Source: Blasia pusilla (lineage: Eukaryota > Marchantiophyta > Marchantiopsida > Blasiales). Taken from it: a stretch of DNA of 64,000 bases. Shown one piece after another: positions 34,711 through 45,800 of this stretch. A program made the position numbers and the translations under genes. Position 1 is the stretch's first letter. Each line of letters starts with the position of its first letter. Location: NCBI GenBank assembly GCA_050084515.1, contig CM114275.1:28024001-28088000 (forward strand), in the 5' to 3' direction. The notes below the pieces were generated by a model that was not told the origin of the DNA, searched no databases, and saw nothing but the letters and a program-made list of their open reading frames with translations.

Positions 34711-34958
34711 CGAAGTAGTTGAGCAACATCATTTTAGGATGCGACAGATCACAACTGTTGCGTTAGTGAGCCCCATACGTACCGAGACGATTGAGGCAGT
34801 GGTTGGGGGCGAGACCCGAGGAGACCGACATATCAGGGATGATCGGGAGAGACACCCTTGGACTTGTTGAGATGTTGTGCAGGTACGTCAGGAGATGATG
34901 GCCACATCATCGAGCGTGGTTCTGGGTATTGCTTCCAATCATGGGTTTAGGTTCTAGA
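34710..34958 (+). other. Junction lacking RT, RNase H and the integrase zinc-binding domain
   Basis: Only about 250 bp separate the methyltransferase end from the integrase core. The first part reads as a charged linker ('GGETRGDRHIRDDRERHPW'), with no RT block. A Ty3/gypsy pol needs about 2 kb here, so RT, RNase H and the integrase N-terminus were lost by internal deletion or recombination near 34,950. Confidence 0.65.
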
Positions 34959-35860
34959 TGGAGTTTGGATTTTTCATGACCTTTACCTTTTACAGAGCGC
35001 CTTAGTCATTATGTGTTGGTGATGGTTGAGCACTTCTCGAAGTGGATAGAGTTGGCTGCATTGCGTGACAAAGCAAATGGGGGAGTAGCGTATGCCTTCC
35101 TAGATTGAGTGCTAAGTCATTACGGCGCACCAGTTGAGGTGTTGACAGAACAAGGTACGGAGTTCCGCCGGAAGTTTTAGGCCTTGTGTGATGAGGCGTT
35201 GATCGACCATTGCACCAATTTCCGAGATCATCCTGAGACTGATGGACTAGCGGAGAGGGTTGTGCAGACAGTGAAGAGAGGATTACGTAAGTTTGGCTTG
35301 CAGAGAGGCCACCTAGGAGATTGGGACCTACAATTGCCGTGGTTGGCAATGGGATACAGATTCAGCATGCATGCATCCTTAGCATCTTTCTCATTATACT
35401 TGCTACTTTATGGCCGAGAGCCAGATTTGCTTGCGGCCATTCGAAGAGATGTTGATGAGGTGTTGAACCTTGATGACCCTAATGTATGGATGCGAGCATG
35501 TTTTTAGAGGGTTGAGTTATTTTGGAGAGTGATGCCCATGGCGTTTGAGAACTTGGCGATTGCGTACCATTAGGATACGTTGAGGTATGTGACTATTCGG
35601 GAGGTGGTTATCAACCTACTATCCAAAGGTGTCATCAAGGATACTATGTCTACTTGCAGTAGACGACACCCACGACGTTGGATGTGATTGCAGGGCGCAC
35701 TTTCATGAGAGTGCATGAGATTTTGCCCTCTAGTGTTCTCTTATTGGAGGGACGCGATGGTCTGGTTTGGAAAGTCCATGTGCATAACTATGCGCCATAT
35801 CACCGTCCTAACATTGACGGTACAATTGATCCGAGCTTAACAATAGTTTCTGTAGGCTTG
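34959..35860 (+). pseudogene. Integrase core and C-terminus of the methyltransferase-bearing element
   Basis: It begins with WSLDF (first catalytic aspartate) at 34,959, then 'VLVMVEHFSKWIELAAL', then 'APVEVLTEQGTEFRRKF', in which the second catalytic aspartate of the usual NDHGTEF is lost. HPETDGLAERVVQTVKRGL follows, with the third catalytic residue (E). The frame 35,184-35,507 continues into 'LLLYGREPDL', the usual 'PFxLLYGRxP' end of the core. The C-terminal domain follows (35,510-35,860: 'MPMAFENLAIA', then 'ILPSSVLLLEGRDGLVWK'). It would insert the element DNA into the genome. The minus copy at 63,090-64,000 is homologous and better preserved. Confidence 0.8.
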
Positions 35861-35863
35861 CGA

Positions 35864-36004
35864 TGTCTGTTGTGTGGCTCTGCCCATGGTGCAACCACGA
35901 TGCTAGTCTATGATGGATGTTCGAGAGGATGGCTTATGGCATGTTTGACGCCACCTTTCACTAGGGTTCCTCAAGGATGATGAATGTATCCCAGATGTAC
36001 ATAG
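35864..36004 (+). pseudogene. PHD zinc finger at the end of pol
   Basis: In frame with the integrase C-terminal domain, the sequence reads CLLCGSAHGATTMLVYDGC, then SRGWLMACLTPPFTRVPQG, two stops, MYPRCT and a stop at 36,002. Compared with the minus copy, the third and sixth cysteines are now Y, the histidine is L and the tryptophan before M is a stop (TGA). The spacing C-x2-C-x11-C-x2-C-x4-H-x2-C-x14-C-x2-C is that of a PHD finger, a reader of histone H3 tails in known proteins. The gene ends one codon after the last cysteine in both copies, so the finger is the true C-terminus of pol. Confidence 0.75.
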
Positions 36005-36173
36005 AGTAGGTAGTTCTAGACTTTGACTTGTGTCTGTGACATGAATGACAAGAAGCCGACTAACGATGGGGCCACATGAGCACTCGGCCTTTTTACTCTT
36101 AGCATCCGAGAGATGTATATCATGGTAGGTAGGGATAGATGGCTATCTGGAGTTAGAGGGACCTAACCACCAA

Positions 36174-36186
36174 CTAGGGGGACGAT
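36174..36186 (+). promoter_or_regulatory. Polypurine tract of the gypsy element
   Basis: CTAGGGGGACGAT lies immediately before the 3' LTR. The same box (CTAGGGGGGCGAT / GGT) precedes the LTRs at 60,617 (plus) and 62,864 (minus). It would prime plus-strand DNA synthesis. Confidence 0.65.
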
Positions 36187-36962
36187 TGGAGATATTTTAG
36201 TACTTCTCGCCTTGTTGTGTATATTCCATGAGTTAGCATGGAATCGTGCGTGTTTATGTCAACGTTCGGTGACAACGATGTATGTTGTGTAGCGATGTGT
36301 ATGTGCACGACAACTATCACCTCTTTTAGGATAGATCGGCAAGATCTAGTAGAGCACCTTCGGAGATATTAGAGGACAGCTTGATGAGGTCGAGGATGAC
36401 CTTATGAGGCCACGGGTAACCTACGAGAGCAGGTTTCCCCTTTGTTTCGGCTCATTTGGAGTCTTATTGAGGAACTTACTTTTTTGGGTAAGTTACCATT
36501 TTAGCATAGTTGACTTTATACTTTGGGAAGTGGCCCTTGATGCTACAACAGGTCAAGAACCAAGGAGGTGACCTACGAGCATAGGTTATCGAGGAGAGGC
36601 CTTGGGAGAGGGAAGGGTGTATACCTCCAAGGCTCCAAGAGAGAGAGAGAGATTGAGAGCTCATTCTCTCTTTGTTGAACCTCTTGGCATGAGGTGGCGG
36701 AGCTATGGTCCTCCTTGCCTCGTGTGTGTAACTCAAGCCTTTCATTAGGAGAGTGGGTTTGGTTTGACATAAGAGAGAGAGTGCACACCATGGAGAGTTT
36801 GGTGTGAGATGTTGAGAGAGATGTGATCGATTTTATTTGAGATATTTTTGTACTTCTCGCCTTGTTGTGTATATTCCATGAGTTAGCATGGAATCGTGCG
36901 TGTTTGTTTGTATGTTCGGTGACAACGATGTATGTTGTGTAGCGATGTGTATGCGCACAACA
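36187..36962 (+). repeat. 3' LTR (subfamily B) with terminal internal direct repeats
   Basis: Begins TGGAGATATTTTAG after the polypurine tract and ends GCGCACAACA. The first about 125 bp (36,187-36,313) are nearly identical to the last about 125 bp (36,837-36,962), including CTTCTCGCCTTGTTGTGTAT and GATGTATGTTGTGTAGCGAT. The middle contains a GAGAGAGAGAGA run (36,640) and TCATTCTCTCTTTGTTGAAC. It aligns with the LTR at 60,617-61,362 and not with the 5' LTR of the same element, except in the terminal repeat. Confidence 0.75.
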
Positions 36963-37246
36963 ATATCAAGCCCAACCACTTAATCTTATGATGCTGAAAC
37001 ACATACAAGTCATGCTCCATTCACAAGTATGTGGATCCCAATGAAAACATTGAAAACTCATTCCTCATTCAAGATAAATTTTGGACACTTTCTTGAATTT
37101 TTGGAATTTCTAAGTTTATGCATATCACTAATGTCATCCTCCAAAGAAAAATACGGCCAATTTCGATTCTATTCACAAGGCCACTACTGTCAAGCTATGT
37201 GCCAAACTCTAGTCTCGCCATTTACCCTCCTTGCAATTTTCTACTT
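36963..37246. other. Spacer between elements
   Basis: Non-coding; the first bases are the target flank of the LTR, and the right part is probably the 3' untranslated part of the minus-strand chromovirus. Confidence 0.4.
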
Positions 37247-37432
37247 CTAAATCAATTCCTCTAGAAGTTCCCCAATATTAGTTAGATTACTTTCAAGTTC
37301 CCATGTTCTTTCACATAAATCATAACCTTTCCATGCCACTATGTATTGTTTTACTAATCTCCTTCCTGTGTTTACTCTAGGCTCATCCAACAAAGTCTCG
37401 ACTTTGAACTCCTCTTGGTCTTCGATTATGTC
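37247..37432 (-). pseudogene. Chromodomain at the end of a Ty3/gypsy chromovirus pol
   Basis: The minus frame 37,247-37,651 ends with 'VETLLDEPRVNTGRRLVKQY', IVAWKGYDLCERTWELESNL and a C-terminal 'GELLEELI'. The YxVxWKGYxxxExTWE core is the chromodomain of chromovirus integrases, which binds methylated histone H3 and directs insertion to heterochromatin. This segment is open, but it is cut off from the integrase body by an insertion of about 1 kb just upstream. Confidence 0.85.
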
Positions 37433-38447
37433 GCGACCCTCATAACCAAACAAGTGCCAAGCGGAACATCCGAACTCTAGCGAGCTCACGCTAGGATGGT
37501 TTGCGCTTTGGGAGTTAAGGAAACACAAGGGCGAGACGCGAGCGAGGGTAGCGTTTCGAGAGTTTCGTGTATTGTGGTAATGACCAAGAAACTGGAACCA
37601 AACGCGGTACTCAGACTTGAGAGAAGTAAGTCTTGGACGAGACGCGGTCAAGGGGTGAAAACCAGACTTTAAACGCGGGCAACGTTTGGGAGTTTCCGAC
37701 TGTACTTTTGACCATAACTTTGAGTCCCAAGAAGCGTTTGGGACAAGTAAGGTAGCATGGGAAAGATTATGTCAAGTCGGTTCTCACTCATCAAAGACTT
37801 TTGGAAACGCTTGCGTAGAGGTTGAGATATGGTCCAAAACCGATTATAAGAGGAGTCGAGTTGAGGGCCAAAAAGAGGGGCCCGGGTGGTCTTTCCCAAA
37901 GGTAGGGGGACTCTTGAGTTTCCCAGAAGTACTAGTAAGGGGGAAGGTCTCCAAGAGTGCTTGGGACTCGAACCCCACTTTGGGCGCCGTGGGGCGACCC
38001 AAGGGCACGGAACGGATCGTGAGTTTGGTGTTGGGCTTCAAAACCCAAACCAAGTTCAATAGAGGGATTTCGAAGATCCCTATTGGATTCCAACTTGCGA
38101 CTCATATCATTGAGTCTCGGTTAGGGGCTCATGCGAGGTCCGTTGGACAGTTGGGACCGCTAGGCGCGCAAACGCCGTTTCAAGTGCCAAGACTAACCAG
38201 AAAGTTTGTCCCAAGTCTCGGAAGGCTTGCCCGTGTTGGGAACCTAAGAATGAGGGAAGTTTGAGCTTGATGAGATGTCGAGTTGAGGACTCGGTGGGTT
38301 GGAAGGCCGCTTGTCCCAAAGATAGACTTACGTGAGTGTGTTTGGGTGCAGGTTGGCGATGAGAGCGTGTCCTACTGAACGTACGCTTCCACAACACTGA
38401 GATTGACGTTCAAGGAGAGTATGCGTACGATAGATTATGATTGGATC
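37433..38447. mobile_element. About 1.0-kb insertion between integrase and chromodomain
   Basis: ATGTC occurs at 37,428-37,432 and 38,448-38,452, flanking 1,015 bp that separate two parts of one chromovirus pol; I read it as a 5-bp target duplication. The inserted DNA is GC-balanced, has an open frame of 192 codons (37,686-38,264 plus) without recognised motifs, and lacks clear TG...CA ends or inverted termini. Its class is unknown; a non-autonomous LTR-type element is possible. Confidence 0.45.
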
Positions 38448-39045
38448 ATGTCACAATAGTCTTGTATGAGAGGGTTGTTGATCATTCATGAACACTTCTA
38501 GCTCACTAACATGGAACACATAAGGAACTCGCCTCATCTCCAAGGACAACCTCAATCTGTACAACAACTCCTCGACCTTTTCAAGTATCTCAAAGGGTCT
38601 CGCATATCTTGGTGCCATCTTCCAAGAGATACTTGAAGGTAATTGGTGGGACCTTAATCTAAGCTAGACATGATCCCCAACTTCAAAGCTCACATCTTGC
38701 CTATGGACATTATCTTGTCGCTTGAAGCAACATCATGCATGTTCTAACAACGCAAAAGCCTCTCTGTAGTCTTGCAACCACTTCACGAGGCAATCCTCCA
38801 CTATTGCCATGGAGCTCCTGACTTGAGATGCCTTTCGTTCTCCAAACCAAATTAGGGTTCAAGAATTGAACCCCACTCCCGATAGAACAGTGTGTATCCT
38901 GTGGCCGAATGCATGGAGTTGTTGTACTTAAACTTCGCCAAAGAAAAATGCTTTGGCCAATGTGTTTGATCCATTGAAACATAGTTTTGTATATGCTCCT
39001 CAAGTGCTAAATTTACACATTCCGCTTAACCTACAGTGTTTGAAA
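38448..39045 (-). pseudogene. Chromovirus integrase C-terminal half
   Basis: The minus strand reads 'AECVNLALEEHIQNYVSM' (with the catalytic-glutamate region of GQAERVN), HWPKHFSLAKFKYNNSMHSA and TGYT, then, after a gap, 'QDVSFEVGDHV', APRYARPFEILEKV and 'YVFHVSELEVF' (about 38,480-38,720). These are the classic AEFxYNNSxHxxTGxTPF, FxVGDxVxLRL, APRxxGPFxVLxxI and HPVFHVSxL blocks. Stops and shifts make it dead. The chromodomain continues beyond the insertion at 37,432. Confidence 0.8.
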
Positions 39046-39059
39046 GATAACCCGAACTT

Positions 39060-39312
39060 ACGAAGTGCCAACATGTTGTGATGGGATTTCTTGAGTCGAA
39101 ATATTTTAATTTGATCATGGTAACGGTATATCGAGTTTCAAAGAGGGGAGTTTTCACTCCCACTCGAAAATACGGTTACATCATTGGAAGTAGCTGATCT
39201 TTTCTTTTGTAATGTTTTCAAACATTGGGTTTAACCGAGGGAGCTAGTATCCGATCGAGACCTCAAGTTTGCCTCTAAATTTTGGACATGTCTATTTAAG
39301 ACACTAGGAGCG
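39060..39312 (-). repeat. Repeat R, minus copy
   Basis: The reverse complement matches 31,362-31,605 (GTGTCTTAAATAGACATGTCC, then ATCAAATTAAAATATTTCGACTCAAG). It interrupts the chromovirus integrase at its catalytic core. With the plus copy it forms inverted repeats about 7.5 kb apart. Confidence 0.6.
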
Positions 39313-39850
39313 GAAGCCAAGATAATCCTTGCCGCCCTAGATGCAAATTACCAAGTGCTAGGAACGTTGTTTACGTTATAGTGACTAAGATGACCTATGT
39401 CCGCCAAAAGAGGCAGGATTAGAATAAAACGAACTCTTTTGGAGATGGCATAAACGAAGTTGTAGGTCCAAATCTCCGTTGCTAATCCCGAGAAAGCAAG
39501 TGCAAAACATCTTAACAAAGAACTCTCACACACGGGAAAGTCCCACGGCGGATACAAGTTGGCTCTTTGAGGACGCCTTCGTTTCCTTCCACATTGTGGT
39601 CCACTTGCTCGTGAAGATGTGAATAGGGGTTCCCAAATCTACTACGGGATTTGGAATAAACGCGAGAATTCTTCATCGACACATCGATGGTTGGAATCAA
39701 AACTTCCTTTCGTGATTTTCTTTTCCTACATTTTAGCCGGTGATTTAAACCCACCTTTTCGCGGCTACAGAAATCTCGAAAGACCACTCGTCGTCGTTGG
39801 AAGTCGCAAATAGTAAGGGGGTTTTGTCACCCAAAAAAAAAAGGCGAAGG
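39313..39850. other. No recognisable gene
   Basis: Short frames on both strands (for example 39,512-39,787 minus) without motif. An A-rich run (39,833-39,841) marks a change to more GC-balanced DNA. Confidence 0.4.
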
Positions 39851-42800
39851 CTCGAGGGTCAAATATCGAAGTGGATTTGAAGGCCATAATAAGTAATAAA
39901 GTTGCAGAGGGGAGGTAGATCGACGATGCGGAGGACGAGACTTTTCAACAGTAGTCGTTGCGGTGGTCCATGGAGCTCGCGACGACGGGCAGGGCGCAGA
40001 CGGAGTCCAATATCGTCGGAGGTGGCTGCGCGGGCGGGCGGGAGAGGGAGGTGGGGGTGCAGTCGGTCAGTCCAGCTGTGGGCATCCCCGGGCTCGTCGT
40101 GGGGCTTCGAGCTCGGGGAGCAGCCGGTAAGAGCAAAGGTTCTGAATGAACAACAGCTCGAGGCGCCGCTACGTGGTCCCAGCGGGCTCATCGGGGAACT
40201 GCCATGGCAGAGCCACCACGCTCTCGGGGAAATCTTGGATCGCATTGGAGCTTTCCTTGCGCCGGATATGATGGAATGGATAATCCTACGTGTTGCCTTT
40301 CGCCGCACCGTGAGAGGACAGTACGGCTCCGAGTGGCCAGGATAGATAATTCGAGCTACATGCACCTCACGCTTTGCCATGAATTGGAGGAGCTACAGTG
40401 TTCTTGTGAATCTTGTCTCCTCCTCCTGAGTCCCTCGAACGCATAGCTCGGATTGCCTTCCGTCTTCTCTCCGTCGTTCGAAACTCCCGGAGCCCGTGCG
40501 AAGCTCTCACAGCGCGCCACGTACCGCTGTCAACCTACCGTGTCGGGGCGACGAAATCGGAGTGCTCGGTAGGAAAGGAATCGGGTTACCGAGCGTCGCA
40601 GGCGTAGGATGCACTGCACGAGTTGTGCTCGCGAGGGAGGTTTTAGTTGAGCGCTCATGCAGCCATCGGTGGAACTTCAAGATTCGGGGGTGACAATGCA
40701 AGCGCACCGATGTGGCACCGGATAAACGACGCAACCGACATTCTCGAGGTCCTCTCGAAGCACCGGGAGCTCAACAGTGCTCGCGTTCCCTATCCACTCC
40801 ACATAGCCTTCGACTGAGGTGGTGGTGACACACAGTCAAACCATCAGATGGAATTTGACTGTGCTCCGATTTTCCCAAGTCTACCTCTACTCTCCACATG
40901 TAACCCGAAGTTCCGAGGGGCACCCGATTTTAAACCGCAACATTCCTCCGAGCGACTAATTGGCGCCGAATGAGCACAGCCGTGAGAGGCATTCTCGCGG
41001 CTGGGTCTCTCCACGCAAGGCAGCACATTATTACAATTACGAGGATCACATTTCCAAATATCCCCCCGACGGGATGGACCGTCTACGTCCAATAGGCCAT
41101 CGACTTCGATTTCTACAGTCCGCCACGAAAACTAGTAGATTTGTGCCACCAAACATCACGACAGTGTAAACAACATCCTCGGGGACTTGAAGGCAATGGA
41201 ATGGATTCCACTGACGAACCATAGATCGAGGCTTCGTTCAACGGCTGAAACAGTGCAAAACATTCTCGAGACACGAGACGTGGCTCACCGCAAGCCCCAA
41301 CAATTATGGTACTTCCCCAGTAACGACCAGTCTTCGGTACGACTCAGTAGGTGTAAAGCTTTGCTCCATCTGCGAGGGTGACGAAGTGACCGAACGCTCT
41401 CTCTCGTTCACTGCGGACTCATAGGACTTCCATTTACTGCATATGTGCTTTCTTACAGAAAACCAAAAAAAGCAAGAAAGTAGTATCACACAATCTCATT
41501 CGCCAGAGACTGGAACAGTCCCTAAACACCTACCACAGACGGTGCTTCCATCGATGAAAGATTTCCCACAAATTCCATCACGTAAAATGGATACGTGTTT
41601 CTTCCCTTGCCGAAATTCAACATCCCCCGAGACAACGAATTTCAGGTGGATCGTTCCCGAAACTAAGCTGTATTTAATTCCACGTAGCTCAGACGGCTGT
41701 ACTTTTACACCCACAACACGAGCATCAGCGGAACCTCGGTTTCAACTAAAACAACGTGAGTTCTGCATGGTTTCACAAAGTCGATTTCTGGATCCGAACG
41801 CTTAAACTAATTGTGCGCACGGAAGTTTAGAAGCCAAGCCCTCGAAATTCAGGATTTGAGGGCACAATCATGTCTTTTGATTTCGTTCAAAGAACAACAG
41901 CCCAGAGTAACCCTTCACTCTTCGACTCCAAACAAAATTTTCCCTCACATACAGATAGTGAGTGCTGTCTTGTTCGAACGATTGTGTGATTTGGACCTAC
42001 CTAAATCGTGCTAACGACGTGTTTCCATTACCGAGCTCTAGTCCCACCACATTTCATGGAAAGAGAGGGAATCAGTTATCTTCTACGGACGAAAGAAACA
42101 ACGCCGATCAATTTACGGAGGACTTCAATTTACTAGATTCAAGCGGTAGATGACCGAAGTGGTGTGAGATCCTCTCGAAGAGGTCTCCGGTTCAACTCTC
42201 CCCTTGACGGTGGGTGGCTGCGATGGCGTCCCTAGAAACAAATCTCCTCCGTTGGAACCCCAATCAGAAATATGTGAGATCTGGATGAAGATGCGTGTCG
42301 GATGGATGTCACTGTCACATATATGGAAGGGTCCCATCGGCCAATAGACTTCGTCCTAGAAATCTAATTCTAATTTCTACTTCCTTGACCGAGCACAACA
42401 TTCCTAAATTATTCGCCTTTCACATATCAGAAATGGTAAATTCTTGGTGCGGTGGACGTTGAAAAGCCCTTTCCAACGTAGAGAAATTGTTGTTAGGGAA
42501 AAAGTTCCTGAAACTTTTCGGACAGCAGAAACTAAATTCCGATCTGCAAAGAATGCCAATTTCCACAACCAGTGACAAAGCCTGACTCCGGAAACTTTAA
42601 GTGAACCAGCTGCAGAAACATAGCGTGCTGCAACCTCGTTTCCGGATCGCCCAAATCTGCAAGCAAAGTTACTCATTGGCTCTTGGCAGCTACTAGGCAC
42701 AGCTCATAGCCAGCCCTACAGGAGGTTTTTCCCCTATTATGTTTACTTGACATCTCGGGCTCTTCGCAGTGATGGCATGGAACTCGCCTAAAGGCCCTCT

Positions 42801-45800
42801 TTACTACAAAATCGTAGGCTTTCGGCGCTAAGATCCGAAGAGATCTATTGAGGATAATCATTTGACCTTCAATTTCTTTAGAGGTCAACCGACTCGACTC
42901 CTCGCTTCGGCTTTTTGCCGTGTGCCTCATAACTCACCGTAGCGTTAATGGCACGCGCTTCGGTCTACGAAAGGCATGCCATCAACGGACGCAATGTCAC
43001 GCTCGTGCCACAACGCATTCTGTGCACGACCAAACCTGGAATCGTGCACCTCCCATTTAACGAGCAAGTCTTGGTTGGCCCAAGATCTGTGGTCACTCGA
43101 GAACTGTTCACACACCTGAGGTTTGCAGATAATGCAGATCAGCGGCGCGCTTGCCCGTGTCCTCTTAAAACCGCTTAGCGTATAAGAATCTCATGCTGTT
43201 TCATCAGGTTTAGGATGTAACACAATAATCATTCTACAAGGAAATAGCCTCTTGCCTTCGGTGATTGAATATGTGGAAGATGCGCTCCACTCAAGAGAGA
43301 ACGTGCGAACTGTGAAAGGCGAGCTGCCGGACAATGACAGACAGGATGCACTAGGATAGCAACCTCGCGCGCATTGAGGAGCAAATTGAAGAGGACAGAA
43401 GGACTGGCTCTAAGATGGATGGCTTGCTTCGTCGCGCAAGAATCTCGTCTCCCGATGGATTGAGGATTTGACAGGAAGGAAGTGAACCTAACCTAAACTT
43501 GGAAGCAATTTTAACTGCTTCATCACTGCCGTGCTGCAAGCAACGACCGGCTTATGTCAGGCCACCGCTACTGCTGGCCGGGCTGGTCATAATAGAGCGG
43601 AGGAGCGCGTTTAGATACACCGCATGCGCTCATCTCTCTCCTCTCCCAACAGTAGACGCCCAAGGGACATGCGCTCCCTGAGCAGAAGATCCTTGTGAGA
43701 TTCTACGTCTCGAATATGCATAAAATTGTGGGAAGGAAAAAGGAAACGGAAGAGGGCGTGCCGAGACGGGCGTTAAAGCCAGAATAATTGAGGATCCGAA
43801 ATCATTTATTTGCAAACGACGGGGTATGTATTGCTCTCGCCATCCACATCATTGCTTGGCTTTCTTCTCCAACACACACTGACCAGATTTCTCCTCTCAC
43901 CTTTCCGGATGATCTAAGTCGCCTTTTTGACTTCCTTCTACACGCCCCACCCCACCCCCATCCCCACCCTCACCCCTACCCATGGGTGCTCGGCGCACCG
44001 TCTTACATCGAGCTTTAACAACCTCTTCAGCTTCACGACTGCCCATCGGCCGTCTGTCTTGGCGATCTTATGTGGCTCCGCCAAACAGGTAGCGAGGAGC
44101 TGAACGTAATGGATAGGTGCCTCTCCCAAGCAATCATGTCTTGCCTATCCCAAAGCTGAGCGGACTGCGCATGGGGCAGAGAAAGGTGAGTCCGGCCTTC
44201 CGCTAGCACATCATTTCGCCACTCTTTGCTAGCAATATCTCTACTCGCTCTAATGCTCGATGGCCTGACTGCCGCTCCCATCGCATCTGAACAGTCACTC
44301 GAGCGTCGATAAGCACGCCCACTGACACATTCCAGGCGCGAGCAAATGAGTGTGCTGAGTGTGATTCAGGCAAAGTGAGCCAGCCAGCCAGCCCGCCTGC
44401 CTGCCTGCGAGCGAGCGAGCGAGCGAGCGAGCCTGCAGGCCGAGGTCCTATAACATTGAATCTCCACCCCAATTGCAAAGCAGCGCATGATGGTAGCGAA
44501 CGAGTCTCTGTCAATCCGCTCTCCCCGCTGCTCTGTGTTTGATGCACTAAGATCACAATCATCGATTATCTTGCTTCGGCTTTGGTGTTGCGAATCCTGA
44601 TACGCCAAGATTGGTATTGTCTGCTTAAATTCTTGAGATCTCATCCACTTCATTATTAGCTTTTCTTCTAAGTACTGGTGTATCCAGTTCTTGGCAACTT
44701 TTTCGAGGCTACTCAGGAGTGAGGGAGAGGCTTCGCGATGTGGAAGGGAATATAATACCGAAGGCTTTTGGCCACGAAAACCTTTATGTGGGGAATAAAC
44801 AGACAAAGAGGGAATGACGTAAATGATTAAAGTTGATACTTTATTGAGGACCGGGTAAATACTTCACATGTCGCCTTTTTTGGGGCTTGTGGTTGAATGA
44901 AGTGATTGAGGGGAGGTGATCGGAGGGGAGAGGGACAACACCATAATGCGAGACATGACAGATATGTGTCTCGGTGATCCGAAATTCACGTTTGTGTGAA
45001 TCAAAACAACGCGAATCATCTCAAGAGTATCTAGATGCTTTTGTGGATACCAGGAAAAAATTAGTTCTATGTTTTCTTCTTGCGAGTTTCGAACTTTAGA
45101 CCCCGAGAACGTAAAATATCTATATACATATATATGGCCACTGGGCAACTCCAACATGTACAATTACACGCCGAGAATATCTAAGTGGGACAGGCTTGGC
45201 ACAATTAATCATTTCAATGAAACGCAGCTCAAAAGAAGAAGAAAAAAAGGGAACACGGAAGAATAGCCGTTCCTCATATTACCTCTCTCTCTCTCTCTCT
45301 TCGTCCCGGAATAATTCGGAGGCCGAAAAGAATTCGTGCTTTGAGCCGTGAGCGAGCGAGTGGAATAAAGTAGAGCTGGGAAATGCGAGAGAAAGTCTTG
45401 AGATCAGAGAACAAATCCCTTCTTCTGTCCGTTTGTGTGGGAGACACACAAACTTTCCGCACAGACTAGGCTTGCGGTTTATGACGATGATGAACGATCG
45501 TGGAGTTCATTCCCGCATGCAATCTCCGAGCGTACAACGCAACGCAAATCGCTTTCGGCCCGTCGAGCGCCACCTGCTCGATGCTCGAGATTGTGCGTGC
45601 GTGCGCTCAATCTTCCGTAGCTAGCTAGCTAGCTGTGCAGGCGCTCCAGAATCCAGATCGCTCCTCCAGCTCCGGCCGGCTTCATGCGGATGCGGGCCCC
45701 CAACAGGGGCCTAAGACCACAGTCACGTACTTAGGTACGTACTCCCGGCAATTTCCGACCTCCAAATGTATCGGTAGGAGCAGCTCCACATCAAAGTAGG

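Noticed and set aside
37686-38264. 192-codon plus frame as a gene
   Set aside because: It lies inside an insertion in a chromovirus and shows no known domain; described with the insertion instead.
39859-40380. 173-codon minus frame overlapping a 147-codon plus frame
   Set aside because: Both frames are open on opposite strands of a GC-rich stretch, are rich in R, P, S and G, and show no conserved pattern; this is a composition effect.
42150-42215. Possible tRNA gene (GGTTCAACTCTCC resembles a B box)
   Set aside because: No A box, no acceptor stem pairing and no cloverleaf could be formed.
44366-44806. 146-codon minus frame
   Set aside because: Part of it is the CAGC/GAGC microsatellite, and the rest matches no family; no splice or homology support.
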